Positions 16,147 through 26,268 of a stretch of 64,000 nucleotides of DNA are shown piece after piece; the stretch's first letter is position 1, and each line of letters opens with the position of its first letter. The notes beneath the pieces are model-generated. The model was not told the origin of the DNA and did not search any database. It saw nothing but the letters and a program-made list of their open reading frames with translations. The DNA lies in contig CAZZJS010000003.1 of the NCBI GenBank assembly GCA_964654855.1, positions 62,001 through 126,000 of the forward strand, written 5' to 3'. Both the position numbers and the translations under genes were made by a program. This DNA comes from JALZUV01 sp964654855. GTDB taxonomy: Bacteria > Pseudomonadota > Alphaproteobacteria > Rickettsiales > JALZUV01.

Positions 16147-19100
16147 CGCAGTTTATTCATCTCCATTTGCGTACGGCCTTTTCGTTGTTGGAAGGGGCGA
16201 TCAAACCAAAAGGCTTGGTGAAGCTTTGTAAAGAACATCAAATGCCAGCGGTTGCGATTACCGATGTGAATAATTTATTTGGATCATTGGAACTTTCACA
16301 AGCATTATCCAAAGAAGGTATTCAGCCCATTATGGGGTGCCAGTTAGGTTTTGTACCCTTGCCGCAAGAGGGGATGCGTACGGTTAATCATCGCCCAAAA
16401 CCTGAATCAATCGTGTTATTGGCGCAAAATGAACAAGGTTACCATCACTTATTAGAAATTGCCTCCGCGGCTTATTTGGAATCAGCGGAAGAGGGGGAGG
16501 CCGTTCTCGACTGGCAGGTGCTAGAAGGAAAAACAGAAGGGTTGATTTGCCTAACCGGCGGCGAAAGCGGGCCGTTAGTTCAACGTATTATGCGTGGTCG
16601 TGGCCAAGCGGTAGAGCAATGGCTAGAGAAGATGCAGCAACTCTTCCCGGATCGGTTATATGTTGAGGTGCAGCGTCATGGAACGCCGGTGCAAAATGAG
16701 TCGGAACCGAAATTGCTTGAGTTAGCTGCGCGCTATAACTTACCGATTGTGGCGACTAACGATGTATATTTTGCGACGCGCAATATGCACAAGGCACATG
16801 ACGCATTGATGTGTATCGCCGATGGTACGTATGTCGCTCAGGATGAACGTCGTCGTGTGACGGAAGAGCATTATTTTAAATCGGCAGATGAAATGGTGAA
16901 GCTCTTTGCGGATTTACCAGAAGCGATTGAGAATACCGTAAATATTGCCAAGCGCTGTTCTTTTATGTCACCAGCTCGTGCACCGATTTTGCCGCGATTC
17001 GGTGATATTGAAGAAGAAAAGCGTTTGCTAAAAGAGCAAGCGGAGTCAGGCTTACAGAAGCGTTTAGAGAAGCAAGTTTTTACCGATGCGATGGATGACG
17101 CCAAGCGTGCTGAGGTGAAGAAGAAATATTTCGATCGGCTCGATTATGAGTTGGGCGTGATTAATGGGATGGGCTTTCCTGGTTATTTTCTGATCGTTGC
17201 TGACTTTATCCAATGGACCAAAGATCATGATATTCCGGTGGGGCCGGGTCGTGGTTCTGGTGCAGGCTCGGTTGTGGCGTGGGCGTTATTGATTACTGAC
17301 CTTGACCCATTGCGTTATGGGTTGCTCTTTGAGCGTTTCTTGAATCCAGAACGTGTATCCATGCCCGATTTTGATATCGACTTTTGTCAGGATCGTCGTG
17401 ATGAAGTGATTCGTTACGTGCAGCAAAAATATGGTGGCAAGCAAGTAGCGCAAATTATCACCTTTGGTAAATTGCAAGCACGTGCGGTGCTGCGCGATGT
17501 AGGGCGTGTGCTGCAATTGCCTTATGGGCAAGTGGATCGTATCACTAAATTGGTGCCGAATAATCCAGCTAATCCGGTGACACTGCAGGAAGCGATTGAC
17601 CAAGAGCCGGCTTTGCGTGAGGCGATTCGTGCAGAAGAAGAAACCGAACGTATGGTTGAAATTTCTCTTCAACTAGAAGGGCTTTACCGTCATGCATCGA
17701 CCCATGCAGCGGGTGTTGTGATTGGCGATAGACCGCTGGTAGAACTGCTGCCGCTCTATCGTGATCCGCGTTCAGATATGCTGGTAGTGCAATATTCGAT
17801 GAAATATGCCGAGATGGCTGGCTTGGTGAAATTCGATTTTCTCGGATTGAAAACGCTGACCGTTTTGGAAACAGCACGTAAATTCGTAAAAGAAAATGAG
17901 GATGTGGATTTAGACCTCCTCATGCTACCAGAGGGTGATGAACGAACTTATAAAATGCTAGGTGAGGGTGATGCAACTGGTGTGTTCCAGCTGGAATCAG
18001 CTGGTATGCGTGACACACTTAAAAAGCTAAAGCCTGATAGTTTGGAAGATATTATCGCTCTCGTATCACTCTATCGCCCGGGGCCGATGGATAATATTCC
18101 GACCTATATTGCACGTAAACATGGCAAGGAAGAACCCGAATATTTACATCCGGATTTGGAACCGATCCTTTCCGAAACTTTTGGCGTGATGATTTATCAA
18201 GAGCAGGTGATGCAGATTGCGCAGAACCTAGCGAATTATAGTCTAGGTGATGCGGACTTACTGCGTCGAGCGATGGGTAAAAAGATTGCCAGCGAGATGG
18301 AAGCGCAGCGTGCTCTTTTCACGGAAGGTGCGCTGAAGAATGGTATTAAAGAAGCGACTGCAAAGGCAATTTTTGACTTAATGGCGAAATTTGCGAGTTA
18401 CGGCTTTAACAAGTCGCACGCAGCAGCTTACGCACTCATTGCCTATCAAACGGCATTTATGAAAGCGAATTACCCGGCTGAGTTCCTCGCAGCTTCCATG
18501 ACGTATGATATTCAAAATACGGATAAAATCGCTATTTTTGTAGAAGATACAAAATTACGTGAGATTGAGGTGTTGCCGCCTTGTATCAATCACTCATTCC
18601 CTGATTTTAGAACGGAGATGAGTGAAGATAAAAAAGCCATTCGATATGCGCTTGGAGCCTTAAAGAATGTAGGGCGTGACGCGATGGAAGCGCTGGTGGA
18701 AGAGCGTGAAGTAAATGGAAAGTTTAAGGATATTTTCGACCTAGTAACACGGGTTGATAGCAAGGTGCTGAATAAACGTCAGATGGAGAATTTGATCCGT
18801 GCAGGTGTGTTTGATTCAATGCATCAAAATCGTAAGCAACTATTTGAATCCTTGGAAAAAATTCTGATTTTTGCCAATGCGACAGCAGAAGAAAGTGAAA
18901 GCGGCCAAGATAGTTTATTTGCAGCTGCACCTGAGGAGGTGGCGGTGCCAAAGCCTGAGTTAGTCGACGCACCTGATTGGACGAAAACCGAACGACTCAA
19001 TGAAGAGTTTATGGCTACTGGCTTCTTCTTAAGTGGTCACCCGATGTCTGGTTATGTGCAGGCAATGGAAGGGTTGCGTCGTACGACGTCCGCTAATCTA

Positions 19101-19625
19101 GTCGGACGGTTAGGCTCGGAATATTCGGCAGTAAAACTGGCTGGTATCATTGGTGATGTGAAGTATAAGCGTTCGCAAAAAGGACGTTTTGCCTTTGTTG
19201 GCTTATCGGATGAAACAGGAACCTACGAAGCTTCGATTTTTGACGAAACCATGCTGGATGCTAAGCGCGAACTTTTAACCTCTGGTAATATGGTGGTTGT
19301 GATTGCAGAAGGGAAGCAAGATGATTCTGGTATTCGATTGATTATAAAGGATATTATATCGTTAGAGCAGGCATTAAATAAACCTGTAATAGGTGCGAAA
19401 GCGCCCGTGCAGCGTTTTACAATTTCGCAAGGTGAAGCGGTTAAAATGCTGGCAGAAGCGTTAGATGCATTAAAAGCGAAAACAGGTAGTCGCGTCTCGC
19501 TACAGGTTTTGGCGGATAATGGCCATGAAGCGATTATTTTACTGCCTGATTTCTATCAAATTAGCTTGCAAGAGGCAGAACGGATTGAGCAAATGTTGGA
19601 ATATGCGCAAAAGAGGGCGGCGTAA
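16143..19625 (+). CDS. dnaE: DNA polymerase III alpha subunit
   Basis: This encodes 1,160 residues, the replicative polymerase. An N-terminal PHP domain is followed by the C-family polymerase core, with the catalytic aspartates in PDFDIDF near residues 408-414. GPGRGSGAGS precedes it. The helix-hairpin-helix region and an OB-fold (KLAGIIGDVKYKRSQKGRFAFV) lie near the C terminus. The first PHP motif reads HLHLRTAFSLLEGA, where a metal-ligand His of active PHP domains appears to be Arg, so PHP activity is probably lost. It is the last gene of the run starting at exbB, with ATGA overlap to lolD. Confidence 0.97.
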   Translation: MTQFIHLHLRTAFSLLEGAIKPKGLVKLCKEHQMPAVAITDVNNLFGSLELSQALSKEGIQPIMGCQLGFVPLPQEGMRTVNHRPKPESIVLLAQNEQGYHHLLEIASAAYLESAEEGEAVLDWQVLEGKTEGLICLTGGESGPLVQRIMRGRGQAVEQWLEKMQQLFPDRLYVEVQRHGTPVQNESEPKLLELAARYNLPIVATNDVYFATRNMHKAHDALMCIADGTYVAQDERRRVTEEHYFKSADEMVKLFADLPEAIENTVNIAKRCSFMSPARAPILPRFGDIEEEKRLLKEQAESGLQKRLEKQVFTDAMDDAKRAEVKKKYFDRLDYELGVINGMGFPGYFLIVADFIQWTKDHDIPVGPGRGSGAGSVVAWALLITDLDPLRYGLLFERFLNPERVSMPDFDIDFCQDRRDEVIRYVQQKYGGKQVAQIITFGKLQARAVLRDVGRVLQLPYGQVDRITKLVPNNPANPVTLQEAIDQEPALREAIRAEEETERMVEISLQLEGLYRHASTHAAGVVIGDRPLVELLPLYRDPRSDMLVVQYSMKYAEMAGLVKFDFLGLKTLTVLETARKFVKENEDVDLDLLMLPEGDERTYKMLGEGDATGVFQLESAGMRDTLKKLKPDSLEDIIALVSLYRPGPMDNIPTYIARKHGKEEPEYLHPDLEPILSETFGVMIYQEQVMQIAQNLANYSLGDADLLRRAMGKKIASEMEAQRALFTEGALKNGIKEATAKAIFDLMAKFASYGFNKSHAAAYALIAYQTAFMKANYPAEFLAASMTYDIQNTDKIAIFVEDTKLREIEVLPPCINHSFPDFRTEMSEDKKAIRYALGALKNVGRDAMEALVEEREVNGKFKDIFDLVTRVDSKVLNKRQMENLIRAGVFDSMHQNRKQLFESLEKILIFANATAEESESGQDSLFAAAPEEVAVPKPELVDAPDWTKTERLNEEFMATGFFLSGHPMSGYVQAMEGLRRTTSANLVGRLGSEYSAVKLAGIIGDVKYKRSQKGRFAFVGLSDETGTYEASIFDETMLDAKRELLTSGNMVVVIAEGKQDDSGIRLIIKDIISLEQALNKPVIGAKAPVQRFTISQGEAVKMLAEALDALKAKTGSRVSLQVLADNGHEAIILLPDFYQISLQEAERIEQMLEYAQKRAA

Positions 19626-19640
19626 TTTCCACAAGATTAA

Positions 19641-19658
19641 GATTTTTAAGTAAAAATC
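19641..19658 (+). repeat. AT-rich hairpin between dnaE and virB3
   Basis: GATTTTT (19641-19647) and AAAAATC (19652-19658) form a perfect seven-base stem with loop AAGT. It is a weak structure, 16 bases after dnaE, and might mark the end of that transcript. Confidence 0.3.
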
Positions 19659-19736
19659 ACAAGATAACGTCAAAAAACTGAAACATTTCTCTGTTACTCT
19701 GTAAGGTGAACAATAATAAGAGACGAGGGTTGGAAA

Positions 19737-20042
19737 ATGGCAGATAATGACTCCAGGTTACAGGCTGACCCACTTTTTCAGGGATTAGCACGTCCGCCCA
19801 TGGCGATGGGTGTTAGTTATATGTATTTTGTCGTGAATGCTTCTGTATGCCTATTAACCTTCATTTGGACGAGCAACTTTCTGTTTTTGTTTGTTGCTGC
19901 GCCTGCCATTCACGGTATTGGTTTTTTGATCTGTATGAATGAACCGCGTGCCGTGGAATTATTCATTCTGAAAATGGCTAAGGGAATGAAATGTGTGAAT
20001 CGGGGTTTCCACAAGCAAACAAACTCCTATGATGTATTTTAG
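19737..20042 (+). CDS. virB3: Type IV secretion protein VirB3
   Basis: This encodes 101 residues with two adjacent membrane helices (MYFVVNASVCLLTFIW and NFLFLFVAAPAIHGIGFLI). The DPLFQGLARPPMAMGVSY opening and the Lys/Asn-rich end are typical of VirB3. It is an inner-membrane component of the T4SS channel and normally acts with VirB4. GAGGGTTGG precedes the ATG. It is the first gene of the secretion block, 15 bases before virB4. No convincing -35 box was found upstream. Confidence 0.88.
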   Translation: MADNDSRLQADPLFQGLARPPMAMGVSYMYFVVNASVCLLTFIWTSNFLFLFVAAPAIHGIGFLICMNEPRAVELFILKMAKGMKCVNRGFHKQTNSYDVF

Positions 20043-20057
20043 GGAGTAAATGAGGGT

Positions 20058-22475
20058 ATGAAAGCATTTGAAGATTATCTGAATTTTGGCCGTCGCAAAG
20101 TGGCGAATGCAGGTTATTCAAAGCGCGAAGTTTCAGTCTCTGAATTTATTCCTTATCAGCACCATTTTGATAAAGAAACGATCATCACCAAAAGTGGAGA
20201 GCTGTTGCAGACGATTCGTTTGGAAGGGTGGTCGTTTGAAACAGCGGATGATACCGATGTCGATATGAAAAAAGCAGTGAGAAATTCACTGTTGAAAAGT
20301 TTATCGAATGGTAATTATGCGGTTTGGTTTCATACGATTCGTCGCAAAAAGAGTGCTTATCCAAAAGGTGAGTTTAGTAACAAATTTGCCTATGAGCTAA
20401 ATGAGCAATGGCGTGAAAAACATAGTAAGCATGAGTCATTCGTTAATGAGCTCTATATCACGGTATTGCGTCGTGAAGATACAGAGGGGCTCGGTGCGAT
20501 TGGGCATTACATTAATGTGCTTTCCAACACGGTAGATGAGAATCAAAAACGCGAAGCGATGCGCGAAGCACATAAAGAATTAAAAGAAGTAACTCACCGA
20601 TTGCTCGCTAGTTTGCGCGATTATAATCCGCGAATGCTTACTTGTGTGAGTACTCAGCATGGAGTGCTCTCGCAACCTTTGCAGTTCTTAGGAATGTTGG
20701 TGAATGGCGGGCAGCGACAGCAAATGCTTGTGCCAACTATGGATATCTCTCGTTATCTTTCAACGCAGCGTATGTATTTCGGAAATCGCGCGATTGAGTT
20801 GCGTGGTCATACAAAAACACGTTTTGCTGGTATGATTAGTGTGCGTGAATATGCACCTGCGACAGCTGCAGGGCTTTTGGATGCTTATCTGCAATTGCCG
20901 TTTGAGTTCATTGTTAGCCAGTCATTTTCTTTCGTAAATCGTACGGTTGCGATTGGTAAAATGCGTACGCAGCAAAACCGAATGGCCGCTGCAGAGGATG
21001 CTGCAGTAAGTCAAATTCAAGAAATTAATGCAGCGCTTGATATGGCGATGAGCGGAAATGTAGCGTTTGGTGATCATCATTGCAGTGTAATGGTGGTGGA
21101 TGATAATTTGGCTGCGTTAGAGGATTCTCTCGCTCTTGCTATTAGTGAGATGGTGAATGTTGGCATCACTCCTGTACGAGAAAAGATGGTTTTGGAGCAA
21201 TGTTATTGGGCGCAGCTTCCAGGAAATTTTGGTTATATTGGTCGTCCGTCAAAAATTAATACGATGAATCTTGCTGGATTCGTTTCTTTGCATAACTATC
21301 CGATTGGGCGGATTAAAGGAAACCATTGGGGTGATGCGGTAACGGTGTTTGATACGACTTCGGGTACACCTTATTTCTTTAATTTCCATACACGTGATGT
21401 GGGGCATACAACGATTATCGGGCCTACGGGAGCTGGTAAGACGGTCTTGATGAACTTCCTTTGTGCGCAAGCACAAAAATTTAATTGTCGTCTCTTTATG
21501 TTTGATAAAGATAGAGGTGCAGAGATTTTTGTACGTGCGATTGGTGGTGCTTATAGCGTCATTCAGCCGTCAGAGCGTTGTGGGTTTAATCCGTTGCATT
21601 TACCCGACACGAATGAAAATCGAAACTTTATTTCAGAGTGGTTGGAGTCGTTAGTTCGTTTCGATGATAAGTCGCTTGAACCAGAAGAGGTGGAGCAGAT
21701 TCAAGAAGCTGTCAATGGTAACTATAAGCTCGCAAAGAAAGATCGTATGCTGCGTAATGTAGCGGCGTTTTTTGGTGTAGAGAAAACAGGTTCGATCGCT
21801 TCACGCTTAAAACCATGGTATGGTGAAGGTCGTTATGCGCGAATTTTTGATAACCCGTATGATTCGCTCGACTTTAGTACACATAGTACTTTTGGCTTTG
21901 AGATGGGAGAGGTGCTTTCGGACAAAGCCTCGCTTGCACCTGTGCTGCTTTATTTGTTTCATAAAGTGAATTTGTCTCTCGATGGAACGCCGACGATTGT
22001 CGTTCTTGATGAGGCTTGGGCACTGATCGATAATCCCATCTTTGCAGGTAAAATTAAAGACTGGCTCAAGACTATGCGTAAATTGAATGCGATGGTCGTT
22101 TTTGCAACGCAAAGTGTAGAAGATGCTGTCGGAAGTAGTATTTCGGATACGTTGATTCAGCAAACAGCAACACAAATTTTCTTGCCCAATCCAAAGGCGA
22201 CAGAAGCTTATCAAACTGCCTTCATGCTAAGTGACCGTGAATTCAATTTGTTGAAAACAACCGATCCGTCAAGTCGCTATTTCTTGTTAAAGCAAGGTAA
22301 AGATGTCGTGATTGCGCGGATTGATCTCAGCGGGATGGATGAAGGAATTAATGTGCTTTCTGCTCGTGCTGAAACGGTACGAGTGCTAGATCAAGTAAGA
22401 GAAGAAGTAGGGGATGATCCAGATGTTTGGCTTCCTATTTTTCAGCAACGATTGCGAGAGGGAGCTGCCGACTGA
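20058..22475 (+). CDS. virB4: Type IV secretion ATPase VirB4
   Basis: This encodes 805 residues with the CagE/TrbE/VirB4 N-terminal domain followed by an ATPase domain. Walker A GPTGAGKTVL lies near residues 455-464 and Walker B IVVLDEAWALID near 646-657. It energises T4SS assembly and substrate transfer at the inner membrane. AGGGAG lies 11 bases before the ATG; an earlier ATG at 20050 stops after three codons. The TGA stop shares the A of the next ATG. Confidence 0.95.
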   Translation: MKAFEDYLNFGRRKVANAGYSKREVSVSEFIPYQHHFDKETIITKSGELLQTIRLEGWSFETADDTDVDMKKAVRNSLLKSLSNGNYAVWFHTIRRKKSAYPKGEFSNKFAYELNEQWREKHSKHESFVNELYITVLRREDTEGLGAIGHYINVLSNTVDENQKREAMREAHKELKEVTHRLLASLRDYNPRMLTCVSTQHGVLSQPLQFLGMLVNGGQRQQMLVPTMDISRYLSTQRMYFGNRAIELRGHTKTRFAGMISVREYAPATAAGLLDAYLQLPFEFIVSQSFSFVNRTVAIGKMRTQQNRMAAAEDAAVSQIQEINAALDMAMSGNVAFGDHHCSVMVVDDNLAALEDSLALAISEMVNVGITPVREKMVLEQCYWAQLPGNFGYIGRPSKINTMNLAGFVSLHNYPIGRIKGNHWGDAVTVFDTTSGTPYFFNFHTRDVGHTTIIGPTGAGKTVLMNFLCAQAQKFNCRLFMFDKDRGAEIFVRAIGGAYSVIQPSERCGFNPLHLPDTNENRNFISEWLESLVRFDDKSLEPEEVEQIQEAVNGNYKLAKKDRMLRNVAAFFGVEKTGSIASRLKPWYGEGRYARIFDNPYDSLDFSTHSTFGFEMGEVLSDKASLAPVLLYLFHKVNLSLDGTPTIVVLDEAWALIDNPIFAGKIKDWLKTMRKLNAMVVFATQSVEDAVGSSISDTLIQQTATQIFLPNPKATEAYQTAFMLSDREFNLLKTTDPSSRYFLLKQGKDVVIARIDLSGMDEGINVLSARAETVRVLDQVREEVGDDPDVWLPIFQQRLREGAAD

Positions 22476-24256
22476 TGCGTTTAGTGCTTTGCTTTTTAGT
22501 GATACTAAGTTTGCTCTTTATTGGTAGCAATGAAGTTCTTGCACAAGTGCAAATTGGTGCTGCTACGGATGCGGATATTGCTGCTTCAACGGAACAAGAC
22601 CCAGTAGTAAGTGATAAAACTGGTTGTATAGACTTACGGGCCAGTGTTGCTAGTGGTGCTACGCTTTCGTTAAAAGAATTTCTATTTAGTCGAGGTGGGA
22701 CCTTATGCCCCTGTACGCCCGCTAAAACGCTTTGGTTAGAAAGGTTTGTTTCATGTTTTGCTGAAAAGCCGGGTGGCCTTATTTATAACTCTGTTGGAAA
22801 GATTGTGACAGATAGTGGTTATAATACTTTCTATTCATCTGTTGTTGCGGTTTCTGTTTTATTAGCTGTCGTTCTTTTTGGCATTAACCTGACACTAGGG
22901 GCTGTGCAAAGTATTCCAAAAGATAGTTTTGTATTGGTGTTGAAGATTGCCGGTGTGACTCTGTTTTTCAGTCAGTTTATGTGGGTCTATAGCCTTGCTA
23001 CAGATGCAATTCAGGGGCTAGCTACTCTTATAAGTACGGCTGCGGGCAATCTTGGTAATATGTGTGACAATACGGCTGCGGGCGGTCAGGCACCGAGTCT
23101 GTGGGCGAGTTGGGATTGTTTATTCCAAAAATTTACCGGCCTTATTGGAGGGAATGTTGGGATTGGAATATTACTTATTTTGACAGCATTATTTACTTCG
23201 GGTGGAGCAGGGGTCGCTATTGGGATGGGGATTCTCTATGTTATTTTGACGCTGATATTTATCGCAATGCGGTTGGTTTATACTTATTTAGTCGCAATCA
23301 TTGCGGTTTCTTTTCTCTTCTTACTAGCGCCTTTATTCGTACCGATGATACTGTTTGGGCTGACTTACAAGCACTTCACCACTTGGCTTAAAATGATGAT
23401 CGCCTATGCGTTACAGCCGATGTTATTGATGCTGTTTATGTTGCTGATGCTTGTGGCATTAGAGTTTACCATTTTTGTAGGCCCCACTTCGCTGATGTCT
23501 ATTATGGCAAATGAAGAGCAAACGAAAGCAAATACCTTCTCTGAAGCTTTAAGTTTAGTAAAGACTACTAATGTTAACGCGGGTGATTTTGCGGGTGCGG
23601 TTGATGCGGCAGCTAAAGCGGCTACTGGAACGGTTTCGGATGATTGGACAAAATACATAAAGCGTCAGAATGTTTTGGAATTTAAACGTCATGTTGATGC
23701 TGGTGTTGAAACACTTAATCAAGATGCGGCAGATGCTTTAAGCCCTGAGGATGCTAGTTTGCTAAGTGGTTTGGTAACGTGGATTAAGGGAGAGCAGAGT
23801 ACGAGTACACAACAAGCTTTAGAGGATTCATTGAATGAAGGAAGTCATGAAGGAGGGCTTCTGTTGTACAGCATCGATTGGGACGGTTTTATGGAATATC
23901 TTGAGAAGAAAAACCCACCTCTTGAAAGTAGTATAACCGAAGATGTGTGGACTCAGAACGTTCTTTTGCAGCTGCTTGCGTTGTCGATTTTAGTTTTTAT
24001 TTTCTACAATATGGCACATGCCGTTCCGCAAATTACGCATGATTTAGTAGCACAAGAGTTCGGTCTAGGTTTTGGTAGTGCGACCAAGTTGAGAATGTTG
24101 GGTGAAAGCGAATTACGTAAAGGCCTTGAAGGAGTAAGAGAAACGGTACGAAAAGGACATGAAACAGGAGATTTTGGAGGAGCTGCGCGTCAAGTCGTAG
24201 ATGATATAATCGATGGTGCTGCTGGTACGACAGGTAGTAGGGGAGGAGTGTCATGA
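22475..24256 (+). CDS. virB6: VirB6/TrbL-like T4SS membrane protein, first copy
   Basis: This encodes 593 residues. A signal-like helix ends near VLAQ, followed by a short Cys-containing periplasmic part (LCPC, SCF), then five to six membrane helices between about 130 and 350, a soluble loop, a late helix (ALSILVFIFYNMAHAV) and a polar Gly-rich tail. The block of multiple large VirB6-like genes after virB4 is the rvh arrangement. The ATG at 22475 (TGATG overlap with virB4) was chosen over an in-frame upstream ATG inside virB4 because the signal peptide begins there. Confidence 0.82.
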   Translation: MRLVLCFLVILSLLFIGSNEVLAQVQIGAATDADIAASTEQDPVVSDKTGCIDLRASVASGATLSLKEFLFSRGGTLCPCTPAKTLWLERFVSCFAEKPGGLIYNSVGKIVTDSGYNTFYSSVVAVSVLLAVVLFGINLTLGAVQSIPKDSFVLVLKIAGVTLFFSQFMWVYSLATDAIQGLATLISTAAGNLGNMCDNTAAGGQAPSLWASWDCLFQKFTGLIGGNVGIGILLILTALFTSGGAGVAIGMGILYVILTLIFIAMRLVYTYLVAIIAVSFLFLLAPLFVPMILFGLTYKHFTTWLKMMIAYALQPMLLMLFMLLMLVALEFTIFVGPTSLMSIMANEEQTKANTFSEALSLVKTTNVNAGDFAGAVDAAAKAATGTVSDDWTKYIKRQNVLEFKRHVDAGVETLNQDAADALSPEDASLLSGLVTWIKGEQSTSTQQALEDSLNEGSHEGGLLLYSIDWDGFMEYLEKKNPPLESSITEDVWTQNVLLQLLALSILVFIFYNMAHAVPQITHDLVAQEFGLGFGSATKLRMLGESELRKGLEGVRETVRKGHETGDFGGAARQVVDDIIDGAAGTTGSRGGVS

Positions 24257-26259
24257 TAGGTCGTTTTTTCACGATTTTTATCTGTTTAGCTTGTTTCTCA
24301 TTTGCAGTAGCTGCGCAAACGAACCCTCCTTCTGGGCAACAAACAGCGCTGGATAAAATAAACACTCCTGTGTCTGCGGATGGGGTATCGGAGGTGATAA
24401 GTCAAATTGCGGATGGTTCAATTTTTGCTAGGGATTATTTTACAGAGAGGGGAAAGGTGCCTGTAACGAAATGTTTGCGAGAAGCACCATCCAGTTCTGG
24501 GGTTAGTAATGCTGATTGGCGCGAGAAATATAGCGCGCGTTTTATTTACTGTATGCGCGACCTTTTGGAGAAAACGACTGATACCGTTATGAATGCTGTC
24601 CATGATTACATGCAGCCAGCACTTTATGCGATTATTCTACTAGCTACCGTCATTATGGGTACGAAGGCTGTGGGGGGGATGTTCCGCAATACCAAAGTTG
24701 AATCAGTGATGTTCGTGGGTAAAGTAATCGCTGCTATTTTGGTCTTTGAGCATATGGATGATATTGCATCGCTTTTTTATGATGTAACAGATGAGTTAAT
24801 GGTCATTGTTGCTGGTGGGGCCGAAGCTACTTTTAATTCTGGCTCTGTTTTTATTTGTAATACGAGTATTAATACATCGGCTTATCCACTGTATGAATGG
24901 ATAGGCATTTTTGATTGGTTCGATTGTTTGTTCTATAATCTTTACGGCTTTGGACCTTCGCAAGTGATGACGGCAGGGATTTTCGGTATTATAGGAGCAG
25001 GGCTACTTACAAGTACTATTGGAGCTCACTTTACTCTAATGGCTTTGGGGTTCTTTCTTGCGCTTGCTATGTTCTTGTTGCGAACTGCAACGATGGTAGT
25101 AATGGCCTATGGCTCGATCTCCATCCTTATGTTGTTGATGCCAATTTTCATTCTAACAATCTTTTTTAAAGTGACAGAGAGCTATTTCTTCCAGCGTTGG
25201 TTGAGCATGATGATTCGTAATATTATGCAGCCTGCGGTGATGATTGCTTTTCTCTATTTTGCGTTGGGGGTGCTTGATGTGCTGCTTTATAAGGGTAGCG
25301 AGAATCACTATATTAACTATGGAACTACTTATCAAAATGCACAGAATATCGGTTGGATTCAGCGAATCTCAGATGGTGAAGTTTTCGCGGATATTGTTAA
25401 AGTTGGTAATGGTGCTACACCACCATCAGGTTACACAAAACTGGTAGAACCCGTACATGAAATATTAGGTACAACGGTGAATATGGTATCTGCTGACCTT
25501 AGTTCCTTAACAAGGAAAGAAAAAATTTTTGAATTTGAAGTTGAAGCCGATAGCGTGATTTTTCAGACATTGGAACAACAGTGTGGTGTAGGTAAAATTA
25601 CGGACCTTGTAACTGGTGCTGTTTCGATTCTCACTGTTCGGCAGATGCTAGAAAAAGCTGATAGCAGCGGTGCACTAGATCAATTAGTTTCAGACCCTAC
25701 AGCTTTTTTAGATTCTCTTGAAGGAGAAGTTGACAGTGGTGAAATTAAGGATCTTGGAAATAAAGGTATCGAAATATCCTGTTCAATTGCGAGGATGGCC
25801 ACATATTTGGGAACGATGGATAATAAGCTTGGGGATATTGCAAGACAATACCTCAATAAAAAAATTAATTCACCTATACCAGAAGTTAGTAAACTAGATC
25901 TTAGCGCAACAACCACTGATACATTCACGGGCGATACAGCATGGATACATAGTCAACAGTTAATTAAACTCATTATTGCGATGGTAACGCTTATGGTTGT
26001 GGGAGGGGTACTGTTCTCCTACACAAACCAAATCCAACGAATTGCGGCAGCGGTTACCGGGCGTATGGGGCTTTCTTTGTCTGTTAATAGTCCGACAATA
26101 GGTGGAAAAACCATACAAGATAGGGTTCGTGGTTCGTTAAATGCTTTGGAAGATGGTTGGACTCAGTCAATTAACGATAAAAATTCAACTCTTGTCGATA
26201 GAATGGGTTGGAAAGGTGTGAAAGATGCTGGGAAGCAATTAGTCTCAGGAAGAGGATAG
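24253..26259 (+). CDS. virB6: VirB6/TrbL-like T4SS membrane protein, second copy
   Basis: This encodes 668 residues. The Sec signal peptide ends near AVAAQ. A helix pair near residues 115-165 is followed by a central cluster of membrane helices (about 235-345, including the GAGLLTSTIGAHFTLMALGF region), a long soluble insertion of about 200 residues, and a final helix (LIIAMVTLMVVGGVLFSY) before a polar tail. It shares its ATGA start with the previous gene's stop. The large extracytoplasmic loops are typical of rvh VirB6 proteins, whose roles are poorly known. Confidence 0.8.
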   Translation: MIGRFFTIFICLACFSFAVAAQTNPPSGQQTALDKINTPVSADGVSEVISQIADGSIFARDYFTERGKVPVTKCLREAPSSSGVSNADWREKYSARFIYCMRDLLEKTTDTVMNAVHDYMQPALYAIILLATVIMGTKAVGGMFRNTKVESVMFVGKVIAAILVFEHMDDIASLFYDVTDELMVIVAGGAEATFNSGSVFICNTSINTSAYPLYEWIGIFDWFDCLFYNLYGFGPSQVMTAGIFGIIGAGLLTSTIGAHFTLMALGFFLALAMFLLRTATMVVMAYGSISILMLLMPIFILTIFFKVTESYFFQRWLSMMIRNIMQPAVMIAFLYFALGVLDVLLYKGSENHYINYGTTYQNAQNIGWIQRISDGEVFADIVKVGNGATPPSGYTKLVEPVHEILGTTVNMVSADLSSLTRKEKIFEFEVEADSVIFQTLEQQCGVGKITDLVTGAVSILTVRQMLEKADSSGALDQLVSDPTAFLDSLEGEVDSGEIKDLGNKGIEISCSIARMATYLGTMDNKLGDIARQYLNKKINSPIPEVSKLDLSATTTDTFTGDTAWIHSQQLIKLIIAMVTLMVVGGVLFSYTNQIQRIAAAVTGRMGLSLSVNSPTIGGKTIQDRVRGSLNALEDGWTQSINDKNSTLVDRMGWKGVKDAGKQLVSGRG

Positions 26260-26268
26260 GATAATCAT

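Noticed and set aside
19690..19736. Possible virB3 promoter with TACTCT at 19695-19700
   Set aside because: No acceptable -35 box was found at 15-19 bases, so it was not listed as a feature.
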